From Krasilnikovozyma curviuscula (lineage: Eukaryota; Basidiomycota; Tremellomycetes; Cystofilobasidiales; Mrakiaceae), in assembly GCA_014825775.1 (NCBI GenBank), contig MVAQ01000012.1:1-64000 (forward strand): 64,000 bases of DNA. Direction: 5' to 3'. A model generated the notes under the pieces. That model was given only the letters and a program-made list of their open reading frames with translations, searched no databases and had not been told where the DNA came from. Position numbers and translations under genes: made by a program. Each line of letters starts with the position of its first letter. Positions within the stretch are counted from its first letter, which is position 1. Shown here piece after piece: positions 1-10,848 of the stretch.

Positions 1-1205
1 ATCAAAGGGGGCCAGGAGGCTCGAGCGCATTCATCTTCGTGTGCGCTGCACCAAGCTCCCCCTTCCCCCTCCCTTCCCCCTCCCGAACGGCCAACCATTG
101 ATTTCTTCCAAATTAGCAGCTTTCTACAGATCTTACCATCTTTAAGGTAAATACACTCGATCAGAGACTAATTATCTGTAGCGAGCGGAAGTGAAGTTGG
201 AATCCCCTTCGCCATTGCGTCAGTAATTCCTGCTCTCTGCTCTTCTAACATCACTGCAGGATGTCTGTAGGAAGTTCCTATGGCTAAAGGTTGTGAAGGG
301 TGAACAGTTGAATAGAATGAGTGAGATGAAATGGGTTGCCAGAGCACTGAAATCGCTTGGAAGTGGAGGGGATGATCTTGACGAATTTACACTTTTGGCT
401 CTCACCTTTTCTTATGACCACGCGTGGGAGTCTTCCTATTTGCATTCGTTGACTGATATGTGTGTCGTCTTCCTTTGTTTTCGCAGTGGTTGCGACTTTC
501 CTGAAGCCAACAAATCCCGTTCTCGGTTCCCCCACGAATCTCGAGAGGTCAGCATTTTCATCTCTTCTCTTCTTTCTGAAGCTTCTGGTATGTACGATGA
601 ATGAAAGAGCGCAATGGTATCCTTTTTGCGTCGTTTGATGTGGTCGTCGTGGCTGCGCGTCACAGTGGCCGTGCACAACCTAGTTTTGAATTGCTATTTT
701 CTGACAAAGTCTTCTTCCCTTCTGCTTTCTTCGACCAGTCCCAACTCAATCCTACAGTGCTTCAGTGCTTTCATTAGGCTCTCCTCGGTCTCTATCATCG
801 CCCAACTGCAGCAGCCGCGTCTCTGGAGCGAAACCTTGATTCAACGACTCGCACGAAACCTTAAAGAAGGGCAGCATCCACCCCACCAGCTCGCTAGGAA
901 GAGCTGCTTTAACCAGTCACTATCTGGTCATCGAAATCTTCCACGTCGACAGTCACAGGTACGTTTTTTTCCTGCCTCCGAACTTACACGTTCGCTCCCC
1001 TTGTGGTCTTGTGGCAGGGCCCCTAAACCTCGTTTTTTTCATTTGGGCTTTCTAGATTTTTCGCCCTCGTCAACTTCCTTCAGTCACAAACGTCCAACGA
1101 CCTCAACCCACTCTGGTTCGCTAGACTTAAGCAAAAGAAGAAGAGGTTCTCAAGCAGCAGCTCAGCCAACCATCATCACACAGCATCTCCTTTTTTGCTC
1201 GCACG
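1..1205. promoter_or_regulatory. Upstream region / probable 5' leader of the bZIP gene
   Basis: No open frame here resembles a known protein. The stretch is pyrimidine-rich on the plus strand, with C/T runs around 55-85 and 700-800, as expected for a fungal promoter and leader. A good donor (TCACAG then GTACGT) lies at about 957-963 and several CTAG acceptors follow, the last near 1126, so a 5'-UTR intron is plausible. Several ATGs precede the chosen start at 1206, so upstream ORFs could matter if the leader is long. Open frames at 293-604 and 614-1294 were judged non-coding because of their composition and lack of motifs. Confidence 0.4.
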
Positions 1206-3614
1206 ATGTCAGGCCCCTCCGCAACAATAGACTTCTCATCCATTCTCAACCTCTCGGACTTCCCTTCCTCCTCACCATTGGATTCAGCATTTGAGTTTGA
1301 GGTCCCAGCCCCAGCAGATGGCTCAGCAGTGCCAAGCTGGTCGGATTATGGATTCTCAAACGGCTGGGAGGACTACAATGGTTTGGTCGGCGGGGCGTCA
1401 GGCTTGGAGTACCATGATGCCCTCCCAGCTGATTACGAAGATGTGAACAATACAGTTGGTATCTACAGTCTGAACGAAATAGGTAAGTCAATAGGGGCCA
1501 TTGTTCTCTCTTTTCATCCCCCTGGTGGAGCACGTTGCTCGGCTCTGTTTTTTTTTAAGCTTCCCGCTCCTTGAACACAAATGTTGACTCTAGGTTTCCT
1601 TATCTGAACTCTTCTGTAGCTCCACTGAACCCTGTTACATGTTCACCATCCCACTTACATCAACTATCTTCACCACCCGCATCTGTGGTGCACCCCTCAC
1701 CCCACGCCACTGCGCAGGCCGCCGTTGTTCCTGTCACTTCAGCTTCTCCTTCCACAAATCCCTCTCTCAAGCGCTCATACTCTGCATCCCCATCTCCAAC
1801 GATCTCTCTCAGAGCTCTTACGCCTGATTCATCCTCATTCACTCCGTCCAACTCGAAAGAAACCTCAGAGAAGGATAAGCCTGCGGGCAAGGGTGAAAAG
1901 AAGAAAAGGAAGCCTCTCCCAACAACGGCTGAGTTCCAGCACCCTGATGTCAGTGGATTGAGTAAGAAGGAAGCTAGGTTGGTCAAGAACAGAGCTGCTG
2001 CATTCTTATCCAGACAGAGGTATGTTACCTTTTTCGAGCGACTCTTTTCGCTAGCTGCTTGGCTAAAAAAAATGTGGCTGATTGATTTTCATTATGACTT
2101 TCAGGAAACGAGAACAATTCGATGAACTGGCTGTTAAGACCATGGCTATGGAGGGCGATATGGCCGCTCTTCGTGACGAAAACAAGGCTTTGAAGGCTGC
2201 TCTTGCGGCAGCCAAGAACAATCGTCAAGCCGAAAATACCCCACCACCATCCCAAGCCGCTACTTCACCCTCGCCGTCAAATGGATCCAAAGAGCTCCCA
2301 ACACTATCTTCTGAAGAAGTCCAGAGCCTGCAAATGGAACTTCAGAACCTCAGATCCATCATCTCAGCGTCCCAAGCCCGTGAGCACGCGCTCCAGGTCG
2401 AACTTCATTCCCTTCGTTCCCAACTATCAGTAAACCAAACCACCCCAGCTCTGAGTCCTCTTCTAAGTGCGAACCTGTCTGGTGCTGATGTTGATGAGGT
2501 CATGGATCTTTCGACTTCCATCAGAGGCGGCTCGACGGGGACGCGGGAGGAGAAAAAGAGAGCTAGAAGCAACAGAGTCGGCGCTGTCAGCCTGATGATT
2601 GTCTTATTCTCGTTCGCGTTCTGGGCGATGCCTTCAACTACACCCAACGCTCCTAGACAACTCCGAAACCTTCCACCTGCCGGCCTCAATCTCAAAACCG
2701 TCAGAGAATCCCCAGCTGCTATGGAGATGCTCAGGACTCTATTCAACAGTACTACCTCTGTCACGAATTCTGAAATTGACTCCAAGCGAGAAGGAATCTG
2801 CAGTTTGGAAGACAAGATGGACTCAACTTCTGTTTGCTCTGATGCGGGCTCACCCTCAGTAGCTAATTCACCAGCAGCTGTCTCCGATGACATGGATCTT
2901 GAGCTGCCAGTGAAATCCCAAATAGAACAATGGTTCCCAGCCTCACCTTCGGATGAGACTCGTCGGTCATTCTCTTTGACTCTTCTTCGTCCTCACCCAA
3001 CTCCAGTCCCAACCTCCTCCTCGTCAGCCGCTTCAACCACCTCGGCAGACGAAGCCATCGAGTCCGTCCTCCAGAAGTGGCTCGGTATGTCCTTGATGGA
3101 CAGCACCAGTGCTTCGCTTGACGAGAACTCGTACATCACTCCCAACTCGGCTGGTGACGGCTGGGTCGTCTTTGACCCCTCTACGTCAGGCGCCGGTGTC
3201 ACTGATGGACCGAATGGCGTTGGAAGGGCTTGGGATGGCTCTGAGATCGAGGCGATGGATCTCGATCAGTACATCGGCTCTGATTCAGAGATTACGAATG
3301 AGGAGAAGGGTCTTATCCCACTTCCAATTTACAGCTCTCAGTCTCAAAAGCAACAACAGAAGTCCCGAGAATCTTCTCCTGCTGGATCTGACAAAACCTC
3401 TGTCGGCCACCCACACTGGTCACCAACACCAGGTCATCTTACTCTCCCATCGTCCACATCCAGTGCGGGAGCTCCAGAGAACGAGACGTTCGTCAGACTG
3501 GACTTGGAGTTAAGTGTTGCGCTCAAGAAGCGCGAGGTTACAATCGTTGGAAAGGAGGAGGTTGGCAGGTTACTGGGAGCGAGCGTTGAGATTGGCAGCG
3601 CCTGGACGATCTAA
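1206..3614 (+). CDS. bZIP transcription factor with a transmembrane segment
   Basis: Exons 1206-1482, 1620-2019 and 2105-3614 give 728 residues in phase. The basic region (about residues 205-228) contains the N-x7-R core (NRAAAFLSR) followed by RKREQF and a short leucine-zipper-like coiled coil to about 265; the second intron falls exactly between basic region and zipper. An uninterrupted hydrophobic stretch (GAVSLMIVLFSFAFWAM, about residues 383-400) is preceded by a Lys/Arg cluster, so the protein is predicted to be a single-pass membrane protein with the bZIP side cytosolic and about 325 residues on the other side. Known ER-membrane bZIP factors (ATF6, plant bZIP28) have this order and are released by proteolysis. 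That this one senses ER stress is inference. The terminal region is Ser/Pro-rich. It ends tail-to-tail with PUS7, 286 bases away. Confidence 0.8.
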
Positions 3615-3900
3615 AACCATGGATGGGGTTTAAGTTGAAGTGGACTTTGTATCAGCATCTCTGGACTGTTGGATTTCTCTCTCACTTTCTTGGCTAGCGA
3701 TGAGGTAGATATAGATGACGGTTTCTGTTCTCCTCTTCCATCTGCTTACCATCTCGCGACGCATTTTCCCTGCCTTTCTCTGCACTCTCTCATGTTGAGT
3801 TGATAACGTTGTAGATGTACTTTTACTATACTATAAGAACACACCCGTTGCATTTACATCATCATCTAAAAGAGTCTTCCAAGCAAACAAGGTCATTGTA

Positions 3901-6900
3901 TCACGCAGCTGTTGATGCTGCAGCAACATCTTCACTATCATCCATTAAAGCATCCTCCGTTTCACCTTCACCTTCCACAACAATCTCTTCTTCCTTAGCT
4001 TCTGTACCAGCGAACTTTTGGTCTGCATTGTTCTGCGTCAGGACAGTCTGGAACGCAGCGCTAGTTTCCGTCTTGGTGACCTCTCTCAGAGCCATGGTGG
4101 CATACGCGCTTGTCCCAAGCTGGAGTCTGATTTGGACCGCAAGGAACTTCCCTTCTTCTTCAGACAAGGTAAGATCAGGAGGTGGTAGCTCCAAGATTTT
4201 GTCTTCGTCTGACTGTGAGAGTGCAACTTCTGGGTCGGTGTATCGGATGGACGTCCAGCTGAGTGATTTTGGCAAGTGAATCATCTTCCTGTAAGATCCC
4301 GCAAGGTTGTAATCTCTCAACCTAAAGAAGTGATAATTGATGACTTAGTTGGCTCATGGAAACAGAAGACGGTGGGCTGAACTCACGCTTCGGTGTTCCA
4401 TATGCTCTTCTCAGCACTCAATCCATCTGCCTTGAGAATTTCGACATAGGCTTCACCCAGTTCGCCGGTTGGATGATTAACTTCGTATCCAGGAAGAGGA
4501 ATGACTACGTCGAACATGGTATAATTTGCCAAATCAGCCTCAGTCAAGACTTTGATTGTGTGAGCATTTCGAGTGGTTTTCCAATCTTTACCACCACTTT
4601 TTGGAGCGGGTTCTAGATTGCATTATTGGATTATCAGATGTTTGGAGAAACGGCAGGAAGATTTTCATAGACTTACCTTCCTCATCAACCTCTTCCCCGT
4701 CGGCGGTCTTCTCAAAGACAAGATCGCCCACAATTGGTTTATCCGTTCCGAATCGCCGAGCTCGTTCCGAAACCATAACATTCCAAAGGTAAGATTGGTA
4801 CGCATGAACATAGATCAACCTCAGATTTCTTGGGATCTGTGTAGAATCAGTGTTAGTCAACGGCCACTTTAGCAGAGTTGACCAGGGAACTCGCCATGTT
4901 GAAAGCAGATAAGCAATCATCGCCAGCTTTACCGCCGTTTTCAACACTTCTCTTGAAGCCCTCTAATATGCTCCTCTCGGCAACGTTCCTCTTCGGCATC
5001 ATACTCAGGGCAATGTCGATATTTTGATGTTCCAACCACATCGCTCGTGCGGCTTTTCCATCAGGATGTTCACCAGGTCTGTATCTCATTAACAATTCCA
5101 CTGCATAGTCGTAGTTTCCTTGTAAGATTGCAAGACCTACGGCGTGCGTAGGGATGGGGGAAGTTCCGAAACGTTGCATTCCGTAATAGTTGAGGAATCC
5201 CTTTGTTTTAATTGACTCCAGAGCAGCGTTCATTATTTCTGGAGAATCCGCAATTACGCCTCTTGGTTTGGGTATAGAATGAAGATGTCGAATGAGCTCA
5301 ACGTCCAATGTGACTAACACTGAGGAACTGACCGGAGAGTAATCAAGAATTCGTTTCCTTTCAACATACCCAGCTCGAGGTACTTTTTTGAGTATCCAAA
5401 GTCTCCGACTCTGACACCACGTTCACCCCGCTCTTTGAGAACCTCTCGCATTCCCCTTTTGTTTCTGCCAGCAACACCGTTCATGCCGCTAATGAGATAC
5501 GAAGTTCCTCAGTGACCAAACAAGAAACCAAAGCTTCATGATATTCAAATAATACCCCACTCACTTGATTAATCTCCACGTTTCAACAAGATTCTTTCCA
5601 TTTCTCTTGAAGCAGACTCGTTGGGTTGTGACACCTCTCTTGTCCTTTGTACCAGCAGTGCTGAGATCTCGGGGCATACACTTCAAAATACGAGACAGAT
5701 ATCCCATGCAATCATTGGTGTCTCTGTTAGTCTTTTGAAGAGTGAAATGGATATACGGTGGTTGCTGTGGAGGGCGTGCTACGAGTTGTTGTAGATGAGC
5801 GAGACGGGAAAATAATGTTACAATGAAAATCTGTCAAGATCTCATCGATTTAGAAATTTCAAGAAGACTTACGGGTTCTCATGTCACCTCCACCACCTCT
5901 TCCGCCCCCTCTTCCACCTCGTCCACCACCACGTCCACCTCTGCCTCCTCCTCCAGGTTTCCAGTGCGGGTTCCATTTGATGACGACCACTTGGTCCGAA
6001 GGAGGCGCTGCAACAGAGGCGAGTTTCTCTCCACTACTCTGCTGCTCTTCTTCGCTCATAGCAACAACCTGTGTCAGCGCTGCAGGCTTTGTGTTGATTT
6101 CTCTGGCCGTAGTCTCAAAGCGCCCTTCAAACACTTCACGGATAGTCTTGTGGACTGCAGTTCGACCCTCTTTACTGACCAAAATGGGTGTGAGGACCTC
6201 TCGTTTGTCTGGGTTGGTGACAATTTGATTGGGCGTTGCGAAGTTCGAGTTTCCACCTCTTCCACCGTCGCGCCCACCACGTCCACCACGTTTCCCTCTA
6301 TCCTTGTCACGACCTCGACCTCTACCTGACAAGGGAGTAGAAGATTCGGCAATGTTCAAGCTGGCCTCTTCTTCAGCCGCTTTTTTCTCTGTCTCTTCCT
6401 TCTCCTTCTTCTCCCTCTCCTGCGCATTAGCTCTCACTGCAGCCCAACCTTCATCAGAGGTCTTCTTTGGTGCTTGTCCATCAATGAGAAGATCTCGAAG
6501 GGCTGTGATGGTTTCTAACGGGAGCGAGAGTGCTTGGAGAGCTTTGGTGTGGGACTGAGGCCAGAGTGGGTCAGAGTCGGGGAATGGATCGTCGAAGGGA
6601 GCTTCTTCAACTTCGTTAACAGGAGAAACGACTTCTTCCTCCTTCACTTCAGGTTGTGGTTCCAGAGCTTTAGCTTCCGCTTCTTCTCTTGCTTTGATCT
6701 GCTCTTTAGTTTCAGGTAGTTTGGGTTCAGTAGGTTGGCCAATTTCATTCAGCCTTATCACCTCATTCTCATTGTTGATTTCCCAAACCATAAAGTCTGA
6801 GAACCTCTGTTTGATGATACCACTGAAAGGAGGAATAGCTGAAGAGATATACTGTGTGATACCCACGTCTGGTTCAAGCGGAGGGGTGAGTTTAGTCGAG

Positions 6901-7175
6901 AGTGTCATTTTGGATGTATGCTGGTCGGGAGTAAGAGCTAAGTACTCAAATGAGAGGTAGGCTGATGGTGGGAGTAGAGATTTCTGATCTTCCAGCGGTA
7001 CTGGCGTCGACACTGGATCTGCAGCTTCTGGCTCTTCAACCTTCAGTTTTTTAGCTACAGGTTCGCCAGCAGATTCAGCGACTGACTCAACAGGAGCAGA
7101 TAACTCTGGTACTTCCGGAGCTGGTGAGGACTCATAAGATCGTTTCATTGTGGAAGATGCTTCTGTCGAATCCAT
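3901..7175 (-). CDS. PUS7: tRNA/snRNA pseudouridine synthase Pus7 (TruD family)
   Basis: Seven exons (7175-5873, 5778-5565, 5488-5333, 5261-4883, 4836-4677, 4612-4387, 4321-3901) give 952 residues. The TruD N-terminal motif ([11 protein letters not shown]) lies near residue 115. The catalytic block [10 protein letters not shown], with its invariant Asp, lies near 479. Downstream are [24 protein letters not shown] and [12 protein letters not shown], all diagnostic of Pus7, which isomerises uridine to pseudouridine in tRNA, U2 snRNA and mRNA. Usual fungal length is about 680. The excess is an acidic Glu/Pro-rich section plus two Arg-Gly-rich arrays (about residues 288-312 and 407-432) placed between the first motif and the catalytic domain. 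The fourth intron donor (GTCAAC, 4882) was chosen over a closer GTGGCC because the alternative intron would be only 31 nt. The initiator could lie further upstream; 7175 is the first ATG in frame. Confidence 0.93.
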
Positions 7176-7663
7176 CCTGCTCAAACCTTAGAAAGTCAAT
7201 GAAACTTTTCGGGAACAGCACTATGAGGCTGGAAGGTCGAGCTATATCTACAAATTGTGTGACTAACCTTCTGTTGTACCAAGTTACCAACTGGCGCTTA
7301 GTAGAAATCTGGTTCGAACGGAAGGTGCAAACTGAAAAACGAGTTTCCAAACCTCTCATCGGTGGCGAAAGGAGGTGTGGAAAGTCCGAACTACAATAGT
7401 CAACCGATGTTGTAAGAAAGAGTAGTGAATGCACTGAAAGTCGGAGGACAAAAGAACTGTCATCCAATGGACTCGTACACATTGCGCGCCTGATACAGTC
7501 ACGGTGAGTTGAAGGCTACATCAATGATGGCCAAGAAGAGACAGTAGTGTGGACGTAAAAATCTCAACTACAAACAGTGATGAAGGATACAGCATATTGG
7601 AAAGGGCTTGCTGTAAGCGGGAGGTCGGCGCAACTTCATCAAGATAAATGCATCTCAGACGCG

Positions 7664-9275
7664 TCATCGCCCCCATACCTTGACAGATCCATCTACCAGA
7701 AGATTCAGGTTTAGTTCGTCTTTGGGAAAGATGATAGGATGGGTCCGAAGACCTTCACAAAGTACTCACCATTACTCGCGGTCAGCATCTCGTTCGCATT
7801 CGTTGGGTTCGTCTCAACCCAGGTAATGCTCCGCTTATGTATTTGGGTCGACGAGAGAGGCTTATTATTCTTTGAAAGCGGAAAACCCTATTAGTAAAAG
7901 CGTGATGGTGGTAATTGTCTGGCACGGAACAGGGCTCACCTCTAACACGCTCCAGCAGAACAGTTTGCCTTCTTCATCCCCGATCAAAACACTCCCTTCA
8001 CCATACCCGAAAGCTGCTTTGGAAACGTATGACTCGTTCTTGTGACCTGCGAAGGTCGAGAGTATCTGTTGAGAATCAACCACCGACGATGATCGTGTGG
8101 AAAGGTATAGGGAGAAAATGATGAGCGATCTATATCAGAAGGGTTTATAATTGCAGAAGTGAATGAAACGTGGACGGACCTTTCCATTTGATCGATCCAT
8201 TAGTCTGACACTTGAATCTAGACTAGAGATCACCATCGACGTGGCCGGTGCGCTCGGTGATAGAGTGATACTCGTCACAGGATCTACAAACCAATCCAAA
8301 ACCAAAAACATAAGAAGAACGAGTGCAGAGGACCAGCTAGCCAGTAAGCCCCACAACCTGGTGCAACAAAGCCAAAGCAAACAGAAACTCACGGCCAATG
8401 TAATCCGCTCTCAATTCTCCCATTCTTAGATCATAGCACCGGACCCATCCATCGACGCTTCCAGAGAGAAGCTCAGATCCATTAATGACAACTGACGTGA
8501 TGGAATCTTTGGATTCAGTGAGCGTTTGGATGGGAGTTCGAGATTGGGATTTGAGGTCCCAGAGAGAAAGCGTGGAGTCGTATGACCCTACAGTTTGACC
8601 CGAGAAGAACAAAAAACAGTTTTAGTTAGGTTTCTTAATTGTGATTGTGAGGTATGCCAAGATCCAAGCGGTGGTGATCTCCTTGCGCAGATGTTTGAGA
8701 GCAGGCGCAAACTCACCTGTAGCCATCAAGCTCGGCTCTGGACCATATAGGGCAACGGTGTTTATTTTACCTCTATGTCCTTCCAGTCTTCGCAGTACTG
8801 TGCCTGAGGTAACATCCCACAGAAAAGCTGCTCTGTCTCCTCCGCAGGACGCGAATTTGGAATTGTCCGTTGACCTACGTCACACGAAATTGAAAACCAT
8901 GCAGAACCAAAGGTGAAATCAATAAATAGGTGATGTTTCTCCGAAATGTGGATAAAAAAGAAAAATGCAGGAGAAGGAGGCGAAAGAGACCTACACATCA
9001 ATACTCAAAACCTCATACCCATGGCCTTTATAGGTCTTAATCTCCTTCCCTGTTTTAGGGTTCCACAGCTTAATTAACCGATCCGACCCTCCAGACAGAG
9101 CATACTTCGCTCCCTTGTTGTAGACGACAGTATTGACTGGTCCTGCATGCGCTGAGAGGCTGGTGAAGGGTATGGTGTCAGTTTGATACGGGTCCAAGGG
9201 AAGGAGTAACAAAAGAGATACATACGTATGGAGGAGGGTTGAGGGTGGTGCTAATGGAGGAGTCAAGCTTGACAT
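7664..9275 (-). CDS. WDR83: WD40-repeat protein WDR83/MORG1
   Basis: Eight exons (9275-9226, 9159-8995, 8874-8717, 8587-8393, 8283-8180, 8065-7940, 7869-7770, 7692-7664) give 308 residues, close to the human protein (about 315). WD repeats are visible as GGSDRLIKLWNPKTGK, CGGDRAAFLWDVTSG, GSYDSTLSLWDLKSQ, GSVDGWVRCYDLRMGE, SSLDSSVRLMD and the closing NDGSVKVWG. The internal phrases AGHKNESY and GDEEGKLFCW match the MORG1 branch rather than generic WD40 proteins. WDR83 is a scaffold reported both in MAP-kinase modules and in spliceosomal complexes; which applies here cannot be told from sequence. It is transcribed in the same direction as PUS7, about 490 bases upstream of its start. Confidence 0.9.
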
Positions 9276-9932
9276 TTGACGAAAGGTGGATTTATCGTCG
9301 CATAGAAAGGTTTGAAGATGATTTCTGGCTGCAAGAATGTGAACAAAAGATATATCATTAAGCAGTGAGCTGAGACCGAAGGAAAGGAGCAAGAAGACTT
9401 ACAGACAAGGTACTCAAACCCCTAGTTCGATCGAGGCTCTGTAGGAGGAAATCACGAATAGCCTGAGTAACTTCACGTTTTGATAGTCCAACTGAGCCAG
9501 CTCTTTTATGAGACTATTGTGGTATTGTCTAAAGAGTCTGAGAGATACAAGGAAGACTAAATCTTGAAATCTTGAACTTTGGGGAGTGCTTGTTGCGAGT
9601 ACCAATCTGAGGAGCATTCGCCCAAGCAGAGTGAGCTCAGAGCAAGTTTCAGTTTTTCTGGTCTCGTCCCAGTACTTCCACTTGAATGGATATTTGCACA
9701 CAATCAGGACAATATCTTCTGCACACCGTCTGTTTGCATTGCATCTTACTCCCAAGCTGTTGGACCTTCTTGCCTCAGTGTAGCAGTATAGTAATAAATA
9801 CATCTTGGGTTTCCTAAACAGGTAAACAGGACCAATAAAATGACTAGCTCAACATGACATGTCCATTTCCTCATGGCGTCATCTGAAAGAACGTAACCGT
9901 CCAGCATCAACTACCTAACCATCACTCATCAA
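9276..9932. other. Intergenic, WDR83 promoter side
   Basis: This 657-base gap holds the upstream region of WDR83 and the 3' flank of FAP7. A minus-strand open frame at 9414-9803 has no recognisable motif and lacks splice or family support. I see no tRNA or repeat here. Confidence 0.4.
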
Positions 9933-10848
9933 TTATCGCTTCTCAACCCACTCCTCCACCGACTTCGCGACACGCTCAACACCAGCATCCAGCTCCTCTG
10001 TCTTAGTATTGCTGACTTCCAGTATAATGTCGGCCTTGTAAGATTCTTGAACGTCGGAGAGGATCGTTTGCATGATCTCTGTGAAGGGGGAGTTACACGA
10101 AAAAGGATACAGGTTGTGACAGAGGGATTGATATAGTTAGGATGTGGGATAAAACCAGATTTTACAGAAGAACAGGGTAAGAGAAGGAGGATGCTGAAAG
10201 GATCTAAGGTTGACGTACCAGCTTCGTTGTTTTCCTGAATCTTTTGGATTGGATATTTCCTGAATATCGAGCGACCAACGTTGTCAGTATCTGATCTCGG
10301 TGAAGTAAGTCCCTCTAGAAATGGACATTGAATAACAATCAGAGAACCAGACAGTGGTCACTAACCTCTCTTCCAGCCTCTCCCAAAGCGTGCTGTGATC
10401 GCATCTCAGCACAACAACCTGATTGATCCATCTCTCTGGAAAGATATCAGGTGTGTGATAATCTAGTATTATTCCACCCTTGTACGTAGATTCTTGTTCG
10501 CTTGATGGGTCAAGGGGAAGGAAATTTGGTTCAAGAGTGTCAAGCAGCTGTTCCAGGGACAAGATGATAGTCGAAGGAGAAACGAAACATCAGTCAGTAA
10601 GAAGGTGATAATACTAGACTAGATTGGTTAAATGGACAATCAATTATGAAACTCACTTTGTCTTCATCCACATCCCAAGCTTGCCATTCCTCATTCCAAC
10701 CCGAATGACATTTCTCATCCTTCACCACGTCACCGACATTAATGACTTGATATCCTTCACCTAATGTTTCTTTGAGAAGTTGGGAGAAGGTCGTCTTGCC
10801 TGTCCCTGGTGTACCGGTGATGAGGATGTTGGGAAGACGTTGAACCAT
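9933..10848 (-). CDS. FAP7: Adenylate kinase isoenzyme 6 / Fap7 ribosome assembly factor
   Basis: Exons 10848-10657, 10547-10366, 10259-10219 and 10078-9933 give 186 residues. The P-loop GTPGTGKTT starts about residue 11; the AK6-specific phrases INVGDVV, IILDYHTPDIFPERW and VLRCDHSTLWERLEERKYPIQKI follow, and the end (QESYKADIILEVSN) is typical. Fap7/hCINAP is an atypical NMP kinase and ATPase that acts with Rps14 in late 20S pre-rRNA processing. The start was set at the ATG directly before RLPNILITGTPG because family members begin within a few residues of this motif; an in-frame upstream extension to 10902 is possible but unlike the family. The 41-nt third exon is short but required by phase. 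Confidence 0.93.

Noticed and set aside
614..1294. 226-residue plus-strand open frame before the bZIP start
   Set aside because: Composition is that of a pyrimidine-rich leader, it has no motif, and it overlaps the bZIP start in another frame.
2798..2878. Two CNGCNGN motifs (CTGCAGT and CAGCAGC, 74 nt apart) in the bZIP gene, as in Hac1/Hxl1 unconventional introns
   Set aside because: Removing the interval creates a stop after a few codons, no clear paired stem-loops are visible, and such triplets are common in this Ser/Ala-rich coding region.
9414..9803. 129-residue minus-strand frame upstream of WDR83
   Set aside because: No recognisable domain, not needed to complete WDR83 or FAP7, and composition is unlike neighbouring coding exons.
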